NCBI GenBank assembly: GCA_964542965.1 | Contig: CAZIVH010000006.1 | Coordinates: forward strand, 1-45,870 | DNA from: CAJBLF01 sp964542965 | GTDB taxonomy: Bacteria > Patescibacteriota > Gracilibacteria > Absconditabacterales > Absconditicoccaceae | Length of the DNA stretch: 45,870 nucleotides | Direction of reading: 5' to 3' | Part shown: piece after piece, positions 1 to 8,073 of the stretch | Layout of the letters: each line of letters begins with the position of its first letter | How positions within the stretch are numbered: the first letter of the stretch is position 1 | Program-made: the position numbers and the translations under genes | Notes under the pieces: model-generated | The model's input: only the letters and a program-made list of their open reading frames with translations | Told to the model about the DNA's origin: nothing | Database searches by the model: none

Positions 1-802
1 TTTTCAGCTCTTTGATTTGTTTCAGCGTGACGATATCCGGATACAAGTAGAGGAGTCTGTACTGAAAATTTCATTTCAGCTTATCCAGCTTTTTCAACAA
101 TTCCAATAATTTCGGCTCTCCATACAGATCGCTTCCATATCTCGTCGTATCTTGCGCTATCAAAATAATTTCTTGGATGCCGTTTGCGATCATCTGCTTC
201 GCTTCGTTCAAAATCTGTTCCATCGGGAGAGAACGTTGTTTTCCTCTGATGTCTGGGATGATGCAAAAGGTGCAGTGGTTGTCACATCCTTCGGCTATTT
301 TCAAATATTCATATTTCTGATCAATATTCGTGTAGACTCTCGGTGATGTCGGAAACTCAAATTCACCATACACTTTGCTATCATATCATTTCAATAATTC
401 TTTTATTCATACGCTATTCATATCGCTTCGCGACAAATAATGGAGACCAGATGGATTAGACGGGTTGGATGAGATAGGTCCTATTCTATCTATTCCGTCC
501 ATTCCGTCTATTTTCATGAGCTTTTTGTAATACTGTACAGCACATCCAAGCAAATACACAGTCTTTCCCGCTTCCAAAAGCTGTTGCACTGTTTCATCAG
601 CTTCGTCTCTTGCAGACGAAATAAATCCACAGGTATTAACAAATACAAATTTCGTCTCTTTATCGAAGGGATCGGCAAAATAATTCAGCTGAATTTCAGG
701 TGTCTTCAAACTCATATCAAAAAGTCTACCAAGAAAATATTGGCTATCGACCAGATTCTTGGTGCATCAGAGGTTGATGAGGGAAAAATTGAGTGGTTGC
801 AT
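1..802 (-). CDS. rimO: Ribosomal protein S12 methylthiotransferase RimO (C-terminus beyond window)
   Basis: Radical-SAM methylthiotransferase of the MiaB/RimO family, which adds a methylthio group to an aspartate of ribosomal protein uS12. The start MQPLNFSLINLGCTKNLVDS at 802 gives the N-terminal cluster-binding motif GCTKNLVDSQ, with its Gly encoded by TGA. It is followed by VNTCGF and, near residue 145, the radical-SAM CxxxCxxC in EGCDNHCTFC, then RGKQRS and QDTTRYG. Three further TGA codons must be read as Gly to keep the frame open to the left edge. The start lies directly after the TAA of the upstream gene (TAA-ATG). The stretch encoding about residues 90-115 is an inverted repeat also found between genes (see findings). 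RimO is preferred over MiaB because of the DTTRYG motif and the N-terminus. Confidence 0.93.
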
Positions 803-1348
803 TTATGTCGAGCTAAGTACTGAAGTAAGAATAGTGTCCATAATTACGATCGGGTTGGGAGTGGGTACAGTTTGGTCAGTGTCATGATGGTGTTCCATAG
901 ATGCAAGGAAACATTTTTTTTGCTCTGTATCAAGATGATTGATGCGTTGTACGATAGACATAAACAATTGGTTATTTTTCCAATATTCATCTATCTCTTC
1001 TTCACTTGCTTGAGCAAAATTATCTGATCTCATGATATAACAGGCACCATTGTTGAAATAATGTTTCATTACTCTCAGCTGTTTGGATCACTTAGTCAAT
1101 CAGAGCTTATCGAAGCATACTTGTGCAAGTGATAGGAATTTCATGCGTTTGATAGTATAGTCTTCGTTAATGAAAAGCACACGAGCAACCTCTTCTGAAA
1201 CATCAGCTTCGTCAAATGAGTCTGACTTAGCGAAACGATGTATGCCTTTTTTGGGAGTGTTTATCATAGCAATAGAGAGAAAATGAAATAACATACCTAG
1301 ACTATAGAAAAAGCACCCCCGATTGCAATCAGGAACGATATATTTCAA
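803..1348 (-). CDS. Hypothetical protein, 181 aa
   Basis: Continuous only if two TGA codons near 1070-1100 are read as Gly; the stop TAA abuts the rimO start codon, so the two are probably cotranscribed. No recognised domain. The C-terminal half is acidic and hydrophilic, with a His-rich stretch (MEHHHD). The N-terminal 30 residues are Cys- and Phe-rich. The start is uncertain: the coordinate uses a TTG, and an internal ATG near 1268 (MINTPKKG) is an equally good candidate. The upstream side faces the promoter of the divergent repeat-protein gene at 1376-1403. Confidence 0.55.
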
Positions 1349-1375
1349 TGATTTCCAAAAAAAGTCCTCAAAAAT

Positions 1376-1403
1376 TTGACAAATCGAGGGGGGGGATTAT
1401 AAT
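1376..1403 (+). promoter_or_regulatory. Promoter of the repeat-protein gene, with a G8 run in the spacer
   Basis: TTGACA at 1376-1381 and TATAAT at 1398-1403, both perfect consensus boxes, separated by 16 bases. The spacer contains an uninterrupted run of eight G (1388-1395). The ATG of the downstream gene is 38 bases after the -10 box. The 16-base spacing matches the other clear promoters in this window. Confidence 0.8.
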
Positions 1404-1440
1404 TAGGTGTATTTAGTTTTAAATGTATTATTTTATACCA

Positions 1441-2886
1441 ATGACTGATTCCAAAAACACTATCAACAAAAATCATCCAAGAATCAAAGCTCGCACTCCT
1501 GAACAGCAGCAGTACAGAGATGATCTTGCAAAAAATTTACAACAAGAGCGTAAACTATGACCAGTAGGAGAATTACTTGCAGAACATAGACTTGATGAAT
1601 CAAAAAATAGTATAGAATATATACTTTTGACATGTGGTTATACTTTGCAGGGAGCAAATAAGCTGATTAATGCAAAAAAATGAGAATATGTCGTAGAACA
1701 TTTAGATAAATTCGAGTGACTTGATTATAGTGCCATTGCGAACAAACTGATAGGAGTGGGAGAATGGAGATATGTCTCAGAAAATCTAGATAAATTCAAG
1801 TGACTTGATACTACGGTAGTAAATAGGCTGATTGATGTATATAGAAGTAGAAGAGATGGTCATGATAGAAATCTATGTAAATATATCGCAGAGAATCTAG
1901 ATAAATTCGAGTGACTAGATCATGTAGCTATTGCAAACAAGTTGATAGAAGCAGGGCAATGACAATATGTTGCAGAAAATCTAGATAAATTCAAGTGACT
2001 AGATCATGTAGCTATCGCAAACAAGTTGATAGAAGATGGAATATGAGTATATGTTGCAAAAAATCTAGATAAATTCAAATGACTAGATCATGTGGATATC
2101 GCGAACAAGTTGATAGAAGATAGAGAATGAAGATATGTCACAAATAAATGAGCGTGTATTGCAGAGAATCTAGATAAATTCGAGTGACTAGATCATGTAG
2201 CTATTGCAAACAAGTTGATAGAAGCAGGGCAATGACAATATGTTGCAGAAAATCTAGATAAATTCAAGTGACTAGATCATGTAGCTATCGCAAACAAGTT
2301 GATAGAAGGGGGGAAATCATGGTATGTTGCAAAAAATCTAGATAAATTCGAGTGACTTGATGGTAATATAGCAAACAAGCTGATTAATGTAAAGGAACGT
2401 GAGTATATTGTTGGTATAAAACGATGAGGATATGTTGTAACCAATTTAGATAAATTCAAGTGACTTAACAGTACTGTAGCAAACAAGTTGATAGAAGCAG
2501 GGCAATGACAATCTGTCGCAGAGAATCTAGATAAATTCGAGTGACTAGATCATGTGGATATCGCGAACAAGTTGATAGAAGATAGAGAATGACAATCTGT
2601 CGCAGAGAATCTAGATAAATTCAAGTGAGTAGATCATGTGGATATCGCGAACAAATTGATAGAAGCATGGCAATGAAAATATGTTGCAGAAAATCTAGAT
2701 AAATTCGAGTGAGTAGATCATGTAGCTATCGCAAACAAGTTGATAGAAGGGGGGAAATCATGGTATGTTGCAAAAAATCTAGATAAATTCGAGTGACTGG
2801 ATCAGTATGTAGCAGATAAATTAATCAAGACATGATATGCTCAAGATGTTAGAGAAAATATTTCTAAATTTAGTTCATCCAACTAG
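1441..2886 (+). CDS. Solenoid-like protein of 28-residue tandem repeats, 481 aa
   Basis: Invisible under the standard code: about two dozen in-frame TGA codons must be read as Gly, after which the frame is open from ATG 1441 to TAG 2884. A charged N-terminal region of about 75 residues has no signal peptide. It is followed by 14 units, 13 of which carry LDKF(E/K)G(L/V/I)(D/N)-type cores, with consensus close to IANKLIEAGQGQYVAENLDK plus FKGLDHVA. Unit spacing is 84 nt, with 81-nt variants and insertions of 7-9 residues after units 2, 5 and 8. The pattern suggests paired helices stacked into an alpha-solenoid and a binding role, but I recognise no named family. It has its own promoter and terminator and stands alone. 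The final unit is degenerate (VRENISKFSSSN). Confidence 0.88.
1702..2874 (+). repeat. Coding tandem repeat, 84-bp period, 14 units
   Basis: The LDKF codons begin at 1702, 1786, 1897, 1981, 2065, 2170, 2254, 2338, 2446, 2527, 2611, 2695 and 2779, with a degenerate unit at 2860. Spacing is mostly 84 nt, with 81, 105, 108 and 111 nt variants. Some blocks are identical at DNA level: 1888-2033 equals 2161-2306, and about 2277-2356 equals 2718-2797. The Gly after LDKF(E/K) is TGA in all 13 good units. Confidence 0.95.
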
Positions 2887-2951
2887 TAGTAGCTGTTTTG
2901 TTGATATATTATAGATACAACAAATATTAAAATCACTCTTCCAAACAATAG

Positions 2952-2979
2952 AAAAAACCTCCCGTACGGGAGGTTTTTT
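2952..2979. terminator. Bidirectional intrinsic terminator
   Basis: Perfect palindrome AAAAAACCTCCCGT/ACGGGAGGTTTTTT, serving both the repeat-protein gene (plus) and uvrB (minus), which converge here. Confidence 0.92.
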
Positions 2980-2998
2980 ACTCTATAAAGTTTTCTAA

Positions 2999-4252
2999 TT
3001 ATTCCTCTCAAAACACCTCTTCCACTCCATCCTTCAGACTATATCACTGCATAAATTCCTTGAGGTGAGGTTTTTGCTTAAGCAATGTTTCTATGCTTTG
3101 CAGCAGCGAATCGTAGTCTCCTGATTTTGGATACACGTAGGTGATCGGATCTAATAAGCCTGTCGGTCTGATGATCTGCTCGACGACTTTATCGGAAAGA
3201 TTCAATTCATACTCAGCCGGCGTAGCGGATAGGAAGATAGATTTAGCATCTTTTTTATGTTTCTTGACCAACGTAAGCATCTGATTTTCTCCACGTGCAG
3301 CTTTCATATTTTTGTATTTGTTGTAGATCTCGATATGGGTATTTGAAACGTTCGCGTCGAGGTCAAACGCTTGATCCGGCATAATATTTTCCATATCGAC
3401 CCGACCCAAGATTCCTTCGAGCTCCTCGAATCTCAGCGGTCTGTGGTCGATCGCTGAAGGTAGTCTGAATCAGTATTTGATGAGGTTCGTCTTTCTCGCT
3501 CTATCGCCGCTTGGCATTGCTCTCAGCTGCGGAATAGTCATATGCGATTCATCGATGATGAGGAGGAAATCGTCCGGGAAGTAATCGAAAATCGTGTTCG
3601 GAGGCTCTCCNNNNNNNNNNNNNNNNNNNNNNNNNNNNNNNNNNNNNNNNNNNNNNNNNNNNNNNNNNNNNNNNNNNNNNNNNNNNNNNNNNNNNNNNNN
3701 NNNNNNNNNNATAGGTTTATATTGCATGCGCAATAATTGCTTCTTCAACTCCTTGAAATCATATTCCTTGCCGACTTCGAGCTGCAGGCAGTTCTCCTCG
3801 AAAAACCTCTTTTGTCCTAAGCCGTAGAGTGACGATGCTGATGCTACTACTATTACATCTTTTCTGGTGAGTAATGACGCCATCGTCGCTAATCTATACA
3901 TCTCGATCTCCTGGTTGATGGTCGCTTCTTTTTCGATATATACTCCTTGATCCGGCAAGTAGCTTTCTGGCTGATAATAGTCGAAGTAGGAGACAAAATA
4001 ATGTACGGCGTTGTTCGGAAAAAAATACTTGAATTCCGTCGCGAGCTGCGCAGCAAGTGTTTTATTATGCGAAATAATCAGTGTAGGTTTCTGTATGTGT
4101 TGGATGATATTCGCCATGGTAAAGGTCTTTCCCGTACCGGTCGCTCAGAGGAGTGTGACTTTCTTTTTGCCGCTCTCGAAGGTTTTCTTGATCTGTTCGA
4201 TAGCTTGCGGCTGGTCTCATCCTGGTTTATAGTTTGATTGGAGCTGAAACAT
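2999..4252 (-). CDS. uvrB: Excinuclease ABC subunit UvrB, lacking helicase domain 2; interrupted by a sequence gap
   Basis: DNA-damage-recognition subunit of nucleotide excision repair, which loads onto DNA with UvrA and recruits UvrC. Starts MFQLQSNYKPGGDQPQA; Walker A is GATGTGKT at residues 36-43 with its first Gly encoded by TGA. The beta-hairpin region (YFDYYQPESYLP, EKEATINQEIE), DESHMTIPQ, GDRARK, GFRLPSA, FLSATPAEYE and RPTGLLDP are all present. The N run at 3611-3710 hides part of the middle, probably more than the 33 codons drawn. After RPTGLLDP the protein runs only about 45 residues and stops at TAA 2999-3001, so the second RecA-like domain (motifs IV-VI) and the UvrC-binding tail are missing. 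A typical UvrB is about 660 aa. Confidence 0.92.
3611..3710. other. Scaffold gap (100 N) inside uvrB
   Basis: Exactly 100 N, the usual placeholder for an unknown distance. Comparison with UvrB suggests well over 100 residues are missing between LLRMQYKP and GEPPNTIFDYF. Confidence 0.97.
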
Positions 4253-4261
4253 ATAAATTAA

Positions 4262-4440
4262 TTAAGAATTAAGAATGAAAAATGAAAAATGTTGGAATTG
4301 TTAGAATAGACTATAGCATATTACAATAGTTCATAATATGATCAATCACCATTATTCACTTGTCCTCGAATGAGGGTTATCAATTATTCATTTTTCATTA
4401 CATATATATAGGAAATTCATTCGTGAATTCCACAGGTAAA
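4262..4440. repeat. Intergenic inverted-repeat element, copy 1
   Basis: A short direct-repeat arm (AAGAATTAAGAATGAAAAATG) is followed by a core ACTATagcatattacaATAGT and then an opposite arm (CAATTATTCATTTTTCATTA). The same layout occurs near 23205-23337 and 30293-30424. Confidence 0.55.
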
Positions 4441-4510
4441 TAACGTAATGATACGATATTTATTATTGATATTTGTCTATATATCAGTATAGGGATACGA
4501 CCAAAACAAA

Positions 4511-4684
4511 ATGATTATGATGAATAGTAATGAAAAAAAAGGTACACTCGTGTATACTAGCGAGCAGAGAGATCGTAAAAAGAGTAATGAACAAAAGCAA
4601 ACGCACGTTAGGAAAAAACGTGACCGAATTCACGATGAAATATTGGGAGAATTCTCCAGATATGGCATAAGGGTGCGCTATTAA
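4511..4684 (+). CDS. Small basic hypothetical protein, 57 aa
   Basis: ATG 4511 to TAA 4682. Begins MIMMNSNEKKGTLVYTSEQR and is rich in Lys, Arg and Gln with no hydrophobic stretch. No clear ribosome-binding site and no recognised family; it could be a chance frame in a 550-bp spacer. The remainder of the spacer (4685-4804) holds only AT-rich sequence and a possible TTGACA at 4753-4758 ahead of the next gene. Confidence 0.35.
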   Translation: MIMMNSNEKKGTLVYTSEQRDRKKSNEQKQTHVRKKRDRIHDEILGEFSRYGIRVRY

Positions 4685-4804
4685 TGTATTATGAGTAATG
4701 TTATAATTCGTATCTTATAAGGTAAGTGCGGATTTTTTGTATAAATTTATTATTGACATAGATATAAAAATATATACAAACACAAAACAATAAAAAACAA
4801 AAAA

Positions 4805-5512
4805 ATGAGAAATCTATTGATTTTTGCAGCTGTTGCTGCTTTATTATTCGCATCGTGCTCAGGTAGAAATAGCCGGAGACACAATATTATCGGTGAGGTA
4901 ACTGATCTTACGGTCGATAGTTGCCGGTATGATGAAACAGGAAATATACTTTATTTTTCTAATGGAAGCATAGCGGTAAAACGCTTCAAGGGAGACGATA
5001 AAGTGATTATTGCTATTGATGGTAGCGATACCATAAAGAAAGATGGAACTATCACTCTCAAAAGGGTTATCGAAATCCTTGATGAAAAGTGTACGCCAGA
5101 GCCATATTCCTTGATTTGTTTGCGTCAGTTTAAACAGGTAATCCAAAAAGAATCGCTTGATAGTAGTTTCGTAAATACATTGGAATCAGGTGATTATTAT
5201 GATTTTTATTTACGGTCCTATAAGGTTTCGATAAATGTAAGGGGCTATGTCCCTTTTGAAAGTAAAGGAGAAATCTATATTACTACCGTTAATATTGTAG
5301 GAGAGTCTGTTGCTGACTTCTGTTCAAACAAACAAGAATGGTCCTATGAACAGAAAAAAGAGATCCTTCAGCTATTGTTAGCTAAAAAATCCACCACGTA
5401 CAAATCTTCTGAAAAATCTACCACGAAAACATCTGATATACAAGATGAAAAATATTGGCAAGATGCCAGAAAGGAAATAATTAGTGGTGTCATGGATGAG
5501 TTTAACAAGTAA
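4805..5512 (+). CDS. Putative lipoprotein, 235 aa, no TGA codons
   Basis: The signal sequence MRNLLIFAAVAALLFASCSG ends in a lipobox (FASC), so the mature protein would be lipid-anchored at Cys18. The rest is mixed alpha/beta with a Ser/Thr/Lys-rich C-terminal segment (about residues 198-215). No family recognised. All 12 glycines use GGN and none uses TGA, unlike most neighbours, which hints at recent acquisition from a standard-code donor. It is followed by two hairpins at 5571-5613. Confidence 0.8.
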   Translation: MRNLLIFAAVAALLFASCSGRNSRRHNIIGEVTDLTVDSCRYDETGNILYFSNGSIAVKRFKGDDKVIIAIDGSDTIKKDGTITLKRVIEILDEKCTPEPYSLICLRQFKQVIQKESLDSSFVNTLESGDYYDFYLRSYKVSINVRGYVPFESKGEIYITTVNIVGESVADFCSNKQEWSYEQKKEILQLLLAKKSTTYKSSEKSTTKTSDIQDEKYWQDARKEIISGVMDEFNK

Positions 5513-5570
5513 CGAATCATTGAAAAGGTTGGGAATATTTCCTGACCCTTTTTTGTTGAAAAATATTATA

Positions 5571-5613
5571 AAAAAACTCACCGAAGTGAGTTTTTCACCC
5601 CTGCGATGCAGGG
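5571..5613. terminator. Double hairpin terminator
   Basis: AAAAAACTCAC-cga-AGTGAGTTTTT (5571-5595), followed by CCCTGC/GCAGGG (5598-5613). It sits between the convergent lipoprotein gene and rplI. A similar hairpin pair follows the gene ending at 33098. Confidence 0.85.
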
Positions 5614-5636
5614 ATATGATAAGCATGGTTATGCTT

Positions 5637-6287
5637 CTAGTCCTTGAATTTCTCTTTCAATCTCTTGATAGTCTCTTCTCTCTTCGCTAATCTAGCTGCT
5701 TCTCTTTCTGCTGCTATCTCTTCTCTAGTTTTCTTTACTTTTGCGATTTCTTCGCTTGTTTCTTCTTTTTTGGATCCTTTTTTGTTCTTAGCTAATTTTT
5801 CAGCTTCTTCAGGATCTTGCTCTATTTTGACTATGACTTCTTTCTTGATCTCTTTGTAAAGGAATGGGACAGTGAAACTTCCAAGTGCAGAAATCTTTTT
5901 CTTGAGCTTGAAGAAATGTGGTTCTATCTCAGTACCATAGATTTCGTTTATCTTGGTGGCTATGTCGTTTTCGTCGACTTTTGCATAGAGTGTTCCATCT
6001 GCGTTAGCTTTTCTGATGAGAGTAATACCTTCGTCGTTGTGAAGCTTGACGAAAAGGTCTTCTAAACCATGAGCCTTTTTCTGTCTATCGACTTCGGCAG
6101 CCTTCATCTTCTGGGCAAATTTGTTCTTGTTCATGGAATCCGCTAATACGGCCATATTTTTTGGCAATAAGACATTCCTAGCAAATACAGGTTTTACCCT
6201 AACGATTTCGAATTTTTCTCCGAGATGTTTGTCATTTTGCAAGAGGATGACTTCTATCGTCTTATTCTCTACTTTTCTCTTTGGCAT
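5637..6287 (-). CDS. rplI: Ribosomal protein bL9 with long charged C-terminal extension
   Basis: Large-subunit protein binding 23S rRNA near the L1 stalk. The N-terminal domain is clear: VILLQNDKHLGEKFEIVRVK and ARNVLLPKNMAVLAD. The C-terminal domain follows (DIATKINEIYG, PHFFKLKKKISALGSF). The product is 216 aa against about 150 usual; the excess is a Lys/Glu-rich tail predicted to be helical or coiled coil (residues about 155-216). The start at 6287 (MPKRKVENK) is chosen over an upstream in-frame ATG because it fits the family better. Stop is TAG. All seven glycines use GGN. Confidence 0.93.
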   Translation of the reverse strand: MPKRKVENKTIEVILLQNDKHLGEKFEIVRVKPVFARNVLLPKNMAVLADSMNKNKFAQKMKAAEVDRQKKAHGLEDLFVKLHNDEGITLIRKANADGTLYAKVDENDIATKINEIYGTEIEPHFFKLKKKISALGSFTVPFLYKEIKKEVIVKIEQDPEEAEKLAKNKKGSKKEETSEEIAKVKKTREEIAAEREAARLAKREETIKRLKEKFKD

Positions 6288-6380
6288 TGGTATGATAAAA
6301 AACAATTAAAAAATTAACAAAAAAATTGCGTGAAAAATATATACGAATTCCGATACCGATTTCAAATGAAAATCGACATT

Positions 6381-7007
6381 TTATTCCAATTCACCGGTTC
6401 CCTTGATATTGACCTCTTTTATCTGGATGTTTGCCTTGAGGAGAATATCTTGAAGTGTCGCTTGTGCATTGGTTTTTGCATCTTCTAAGATGCCTCCGCT
6501 CAATGCTTCCTGGAGCATGAGCTCGCTTGCTTTTTCTCTGAGCGTGTTTTCCATTTCTATATCCTTTTGGGTAACGATCCCGAGTTGTGCACTTTGGGTC
6601 TCTCCGGTAAGTGCGATTCAGAATATTTCAGGTTCTCCCAATAGTATAGTTACGGTTCCATCACGGGATACGGCGATATCTCCTGTGGCGATATCCTTGA
6701 TGATATATCCTGCGCTTACTATCCCTTTTACTTCCAAGATCATTTTGTCCTTGAATAACGCACTATTGATGATATCGTCAGCGCCAATATCAGGAGTGAG
6801 AGAAATTAATTGTTGTTCTCCTTCAATAGTCTTGGTAAAAGATTTGTTGACGGTTTCCAATTTTTCTACTTTGGTAAGTTCGGTCATGATCGAATCGGTG
6901 GTTTTTTTGATGACTGTTGCTCATTTATATTGCAACCGTAGCCAAAAACCATATACACACACGAGCACTACCAGGAGGATTACGAGGTATTTCAAAAGAC
7001 GTTTCAT
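6381..7007 (-). CDS. Membrane-anchored DUF4230-like protein
   Basis: One N-terminal transmembrane helix (residues 4-25, KRLLKYLVILLVVLVCVYGF). The region after it fits the DUF4230 pattern: KLETVNKSFTKTIEGEQ, KGIVSAGYIIKDI, a beta-rich VTILLGEPEI, and a final helical and strand section ending in GELE. Two Gly codons are TGA (after LQYK and after PEIF). The family's function is unknown; the topology implies an extracytoplasmic domain. Assignment rests on motif resemblance only. Confidence 0.7.
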
Positions 7008-7079
7008 GATATATACGATAAAACAATAAAACGACAAAACGAGTAAACGCTGTCATTTAACTATAATAGGTAATTGAGT

Positions 7080-7550
7080 ATGAAAAACAAACGGAATTTC
7101 ATAAAAAGATACTGGATACGATTGACGATAGGACTTCTGATCATAGCATGAATACTTATGGATATGTGAACTCGGCATAATGATGAACTGAGCGTATGCT
7201 GAGGTGATCAATGCTTTGCGGTAGAGGTTGCTCGTACGCAGGAAGAACATCAAATATGATTGATGTATCGTAAATCGATGTCTGCATCATCAGGGATGCT
7301 CTTTGTGTTTGAAGCATCAGATATATATAATTTCCGGATGAAAAATACTCTGATTCCGTTGGATATGCTCCGGATCGACGAGAACAATAAGGTTGTAAAA
7401 GTAGTTACCGCACAGCCGTGCACAGCTGATCCTTGCCCTACCTATAATCCTTGAGTGATGGCAAAATATGTCCTGGAAATCAATGCGTGAATGGCAGCAA
7501 AATATAGTATTACAGAATGAACGAAAATGGAATTCGTGAATATACAATAA
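7080..7550 (+). CDS. DUF192 family secreted or membrane-anchored protein
   Basis: N-terminal hydrophobic segment (about residues 13-27), then the DUF192 pattern: VEVARTQEEHQIGLMYRKSM, SGMLFVFE, FRMKNTLIPLDMLRID and a C-terminal INAGMAAKYSITEG segment. Six or more TGA codons are read as Gly. An inserted CTADPCPTYNP segment with two Cys near residue 120 may form a disulfide, as seen in many family members. The function of DUF192 is not firmly known. A TATAAT lies at 7062-7067 but I see no good -35 box. Confidence 0.82.
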
Positions 7551-7556
7551 TACAGA

Positions 7557-7620
7557 CGGATTAAATTGATAATGATGGAATAGAAACCTATTCTATCTAA
7601 TCCATCTCTCCCATCTAAAT
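7557..7620. repeat. Inverted repeat related to a segment inside rimO
   Basis: GATGGAATAGAAACCTATTC followed by TATCTAATCCATCTCTCCCATCT: GAATAG/CTATTC and GATGG/CCATC can pair. It closely resembles plus-strand positions 470-515 within rimO (CCTATTCTATCTATTCCGTC...). Confidence 0.5.
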
Positions 7621-7641
7621 TTATATAGTAATAAAGCGGTT

Positions 7642-8049
7642 TTGTTACCAAAAAAACAGAGACTAACAGGCAAAGACGTTATCTTTATGACCAGAAAAAG
7701 GCAATATCTCAGCCAGGGATTGTTCTGATTTTTTTATATCAAGCAATATCCCAATATCAAATATAACCAATTTTCTTGTCACGTTACCATAAAGCTCTCC
7801 AAAAGATCGGTGTTTAGACATATGATCAAGAGGGCGATCATTCAACGCATAGAGCAGCATAATCTCATGAAATATCCTATAAATGACGCGTTCTATAAAT
7901 TTTTCATCGTTATCTCCAAGGATCGCATCCCAGAGATAGAGAAAAAAATTGCAAATTTTTCAAAAAAAGATACAATTAAGTATATCCAAGATGAATTCGA
8001 AAAATCATGGAAATGGGTCAATGATAGATTGTATCAGAAAAGAAATTAG
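7642..8049 (+). CDS. rnpA: Ribonuclease P protein component
   Basis: Protein subunit of RNase P, which matures tRNA 5' ends. Recognised from LPKKQRLTGKDVIFM at the N-terminus and the RNR-like motif region HVTIKLSKRSVFRHMIKRAI, followed by FYKFFIVIS. Reading TGA 7726 as Gly extends the frame well upstream of the first standard-code start. The proposed start is TTG 7642; an upstream TAA at 7570 limits extension. About 135 aa, normal for the family. The usual rpmH/dnaA neighbours are absent. Confidence 0.85.
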
Positions 8050-8073
8050 AAATTGCTTTTATATGATTAGGGT

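Noticed and set aside
1702..2874. CRISPR-like array of regular repeats
   Set aside because: The 84-bp period lies wholly in one reading frame, and unit differences respect codons and amino acid consensus; there are no spacers of independent sequence and no cas genes.
4805..5512. Contaminating contig segment carrying the TGA-free lipoprotein
   Set aside because: No gap separates it from table-25 genes on either side, and its terminator is shared with rplI, so local transfer is the simpler reading, though coverage data could still change this.
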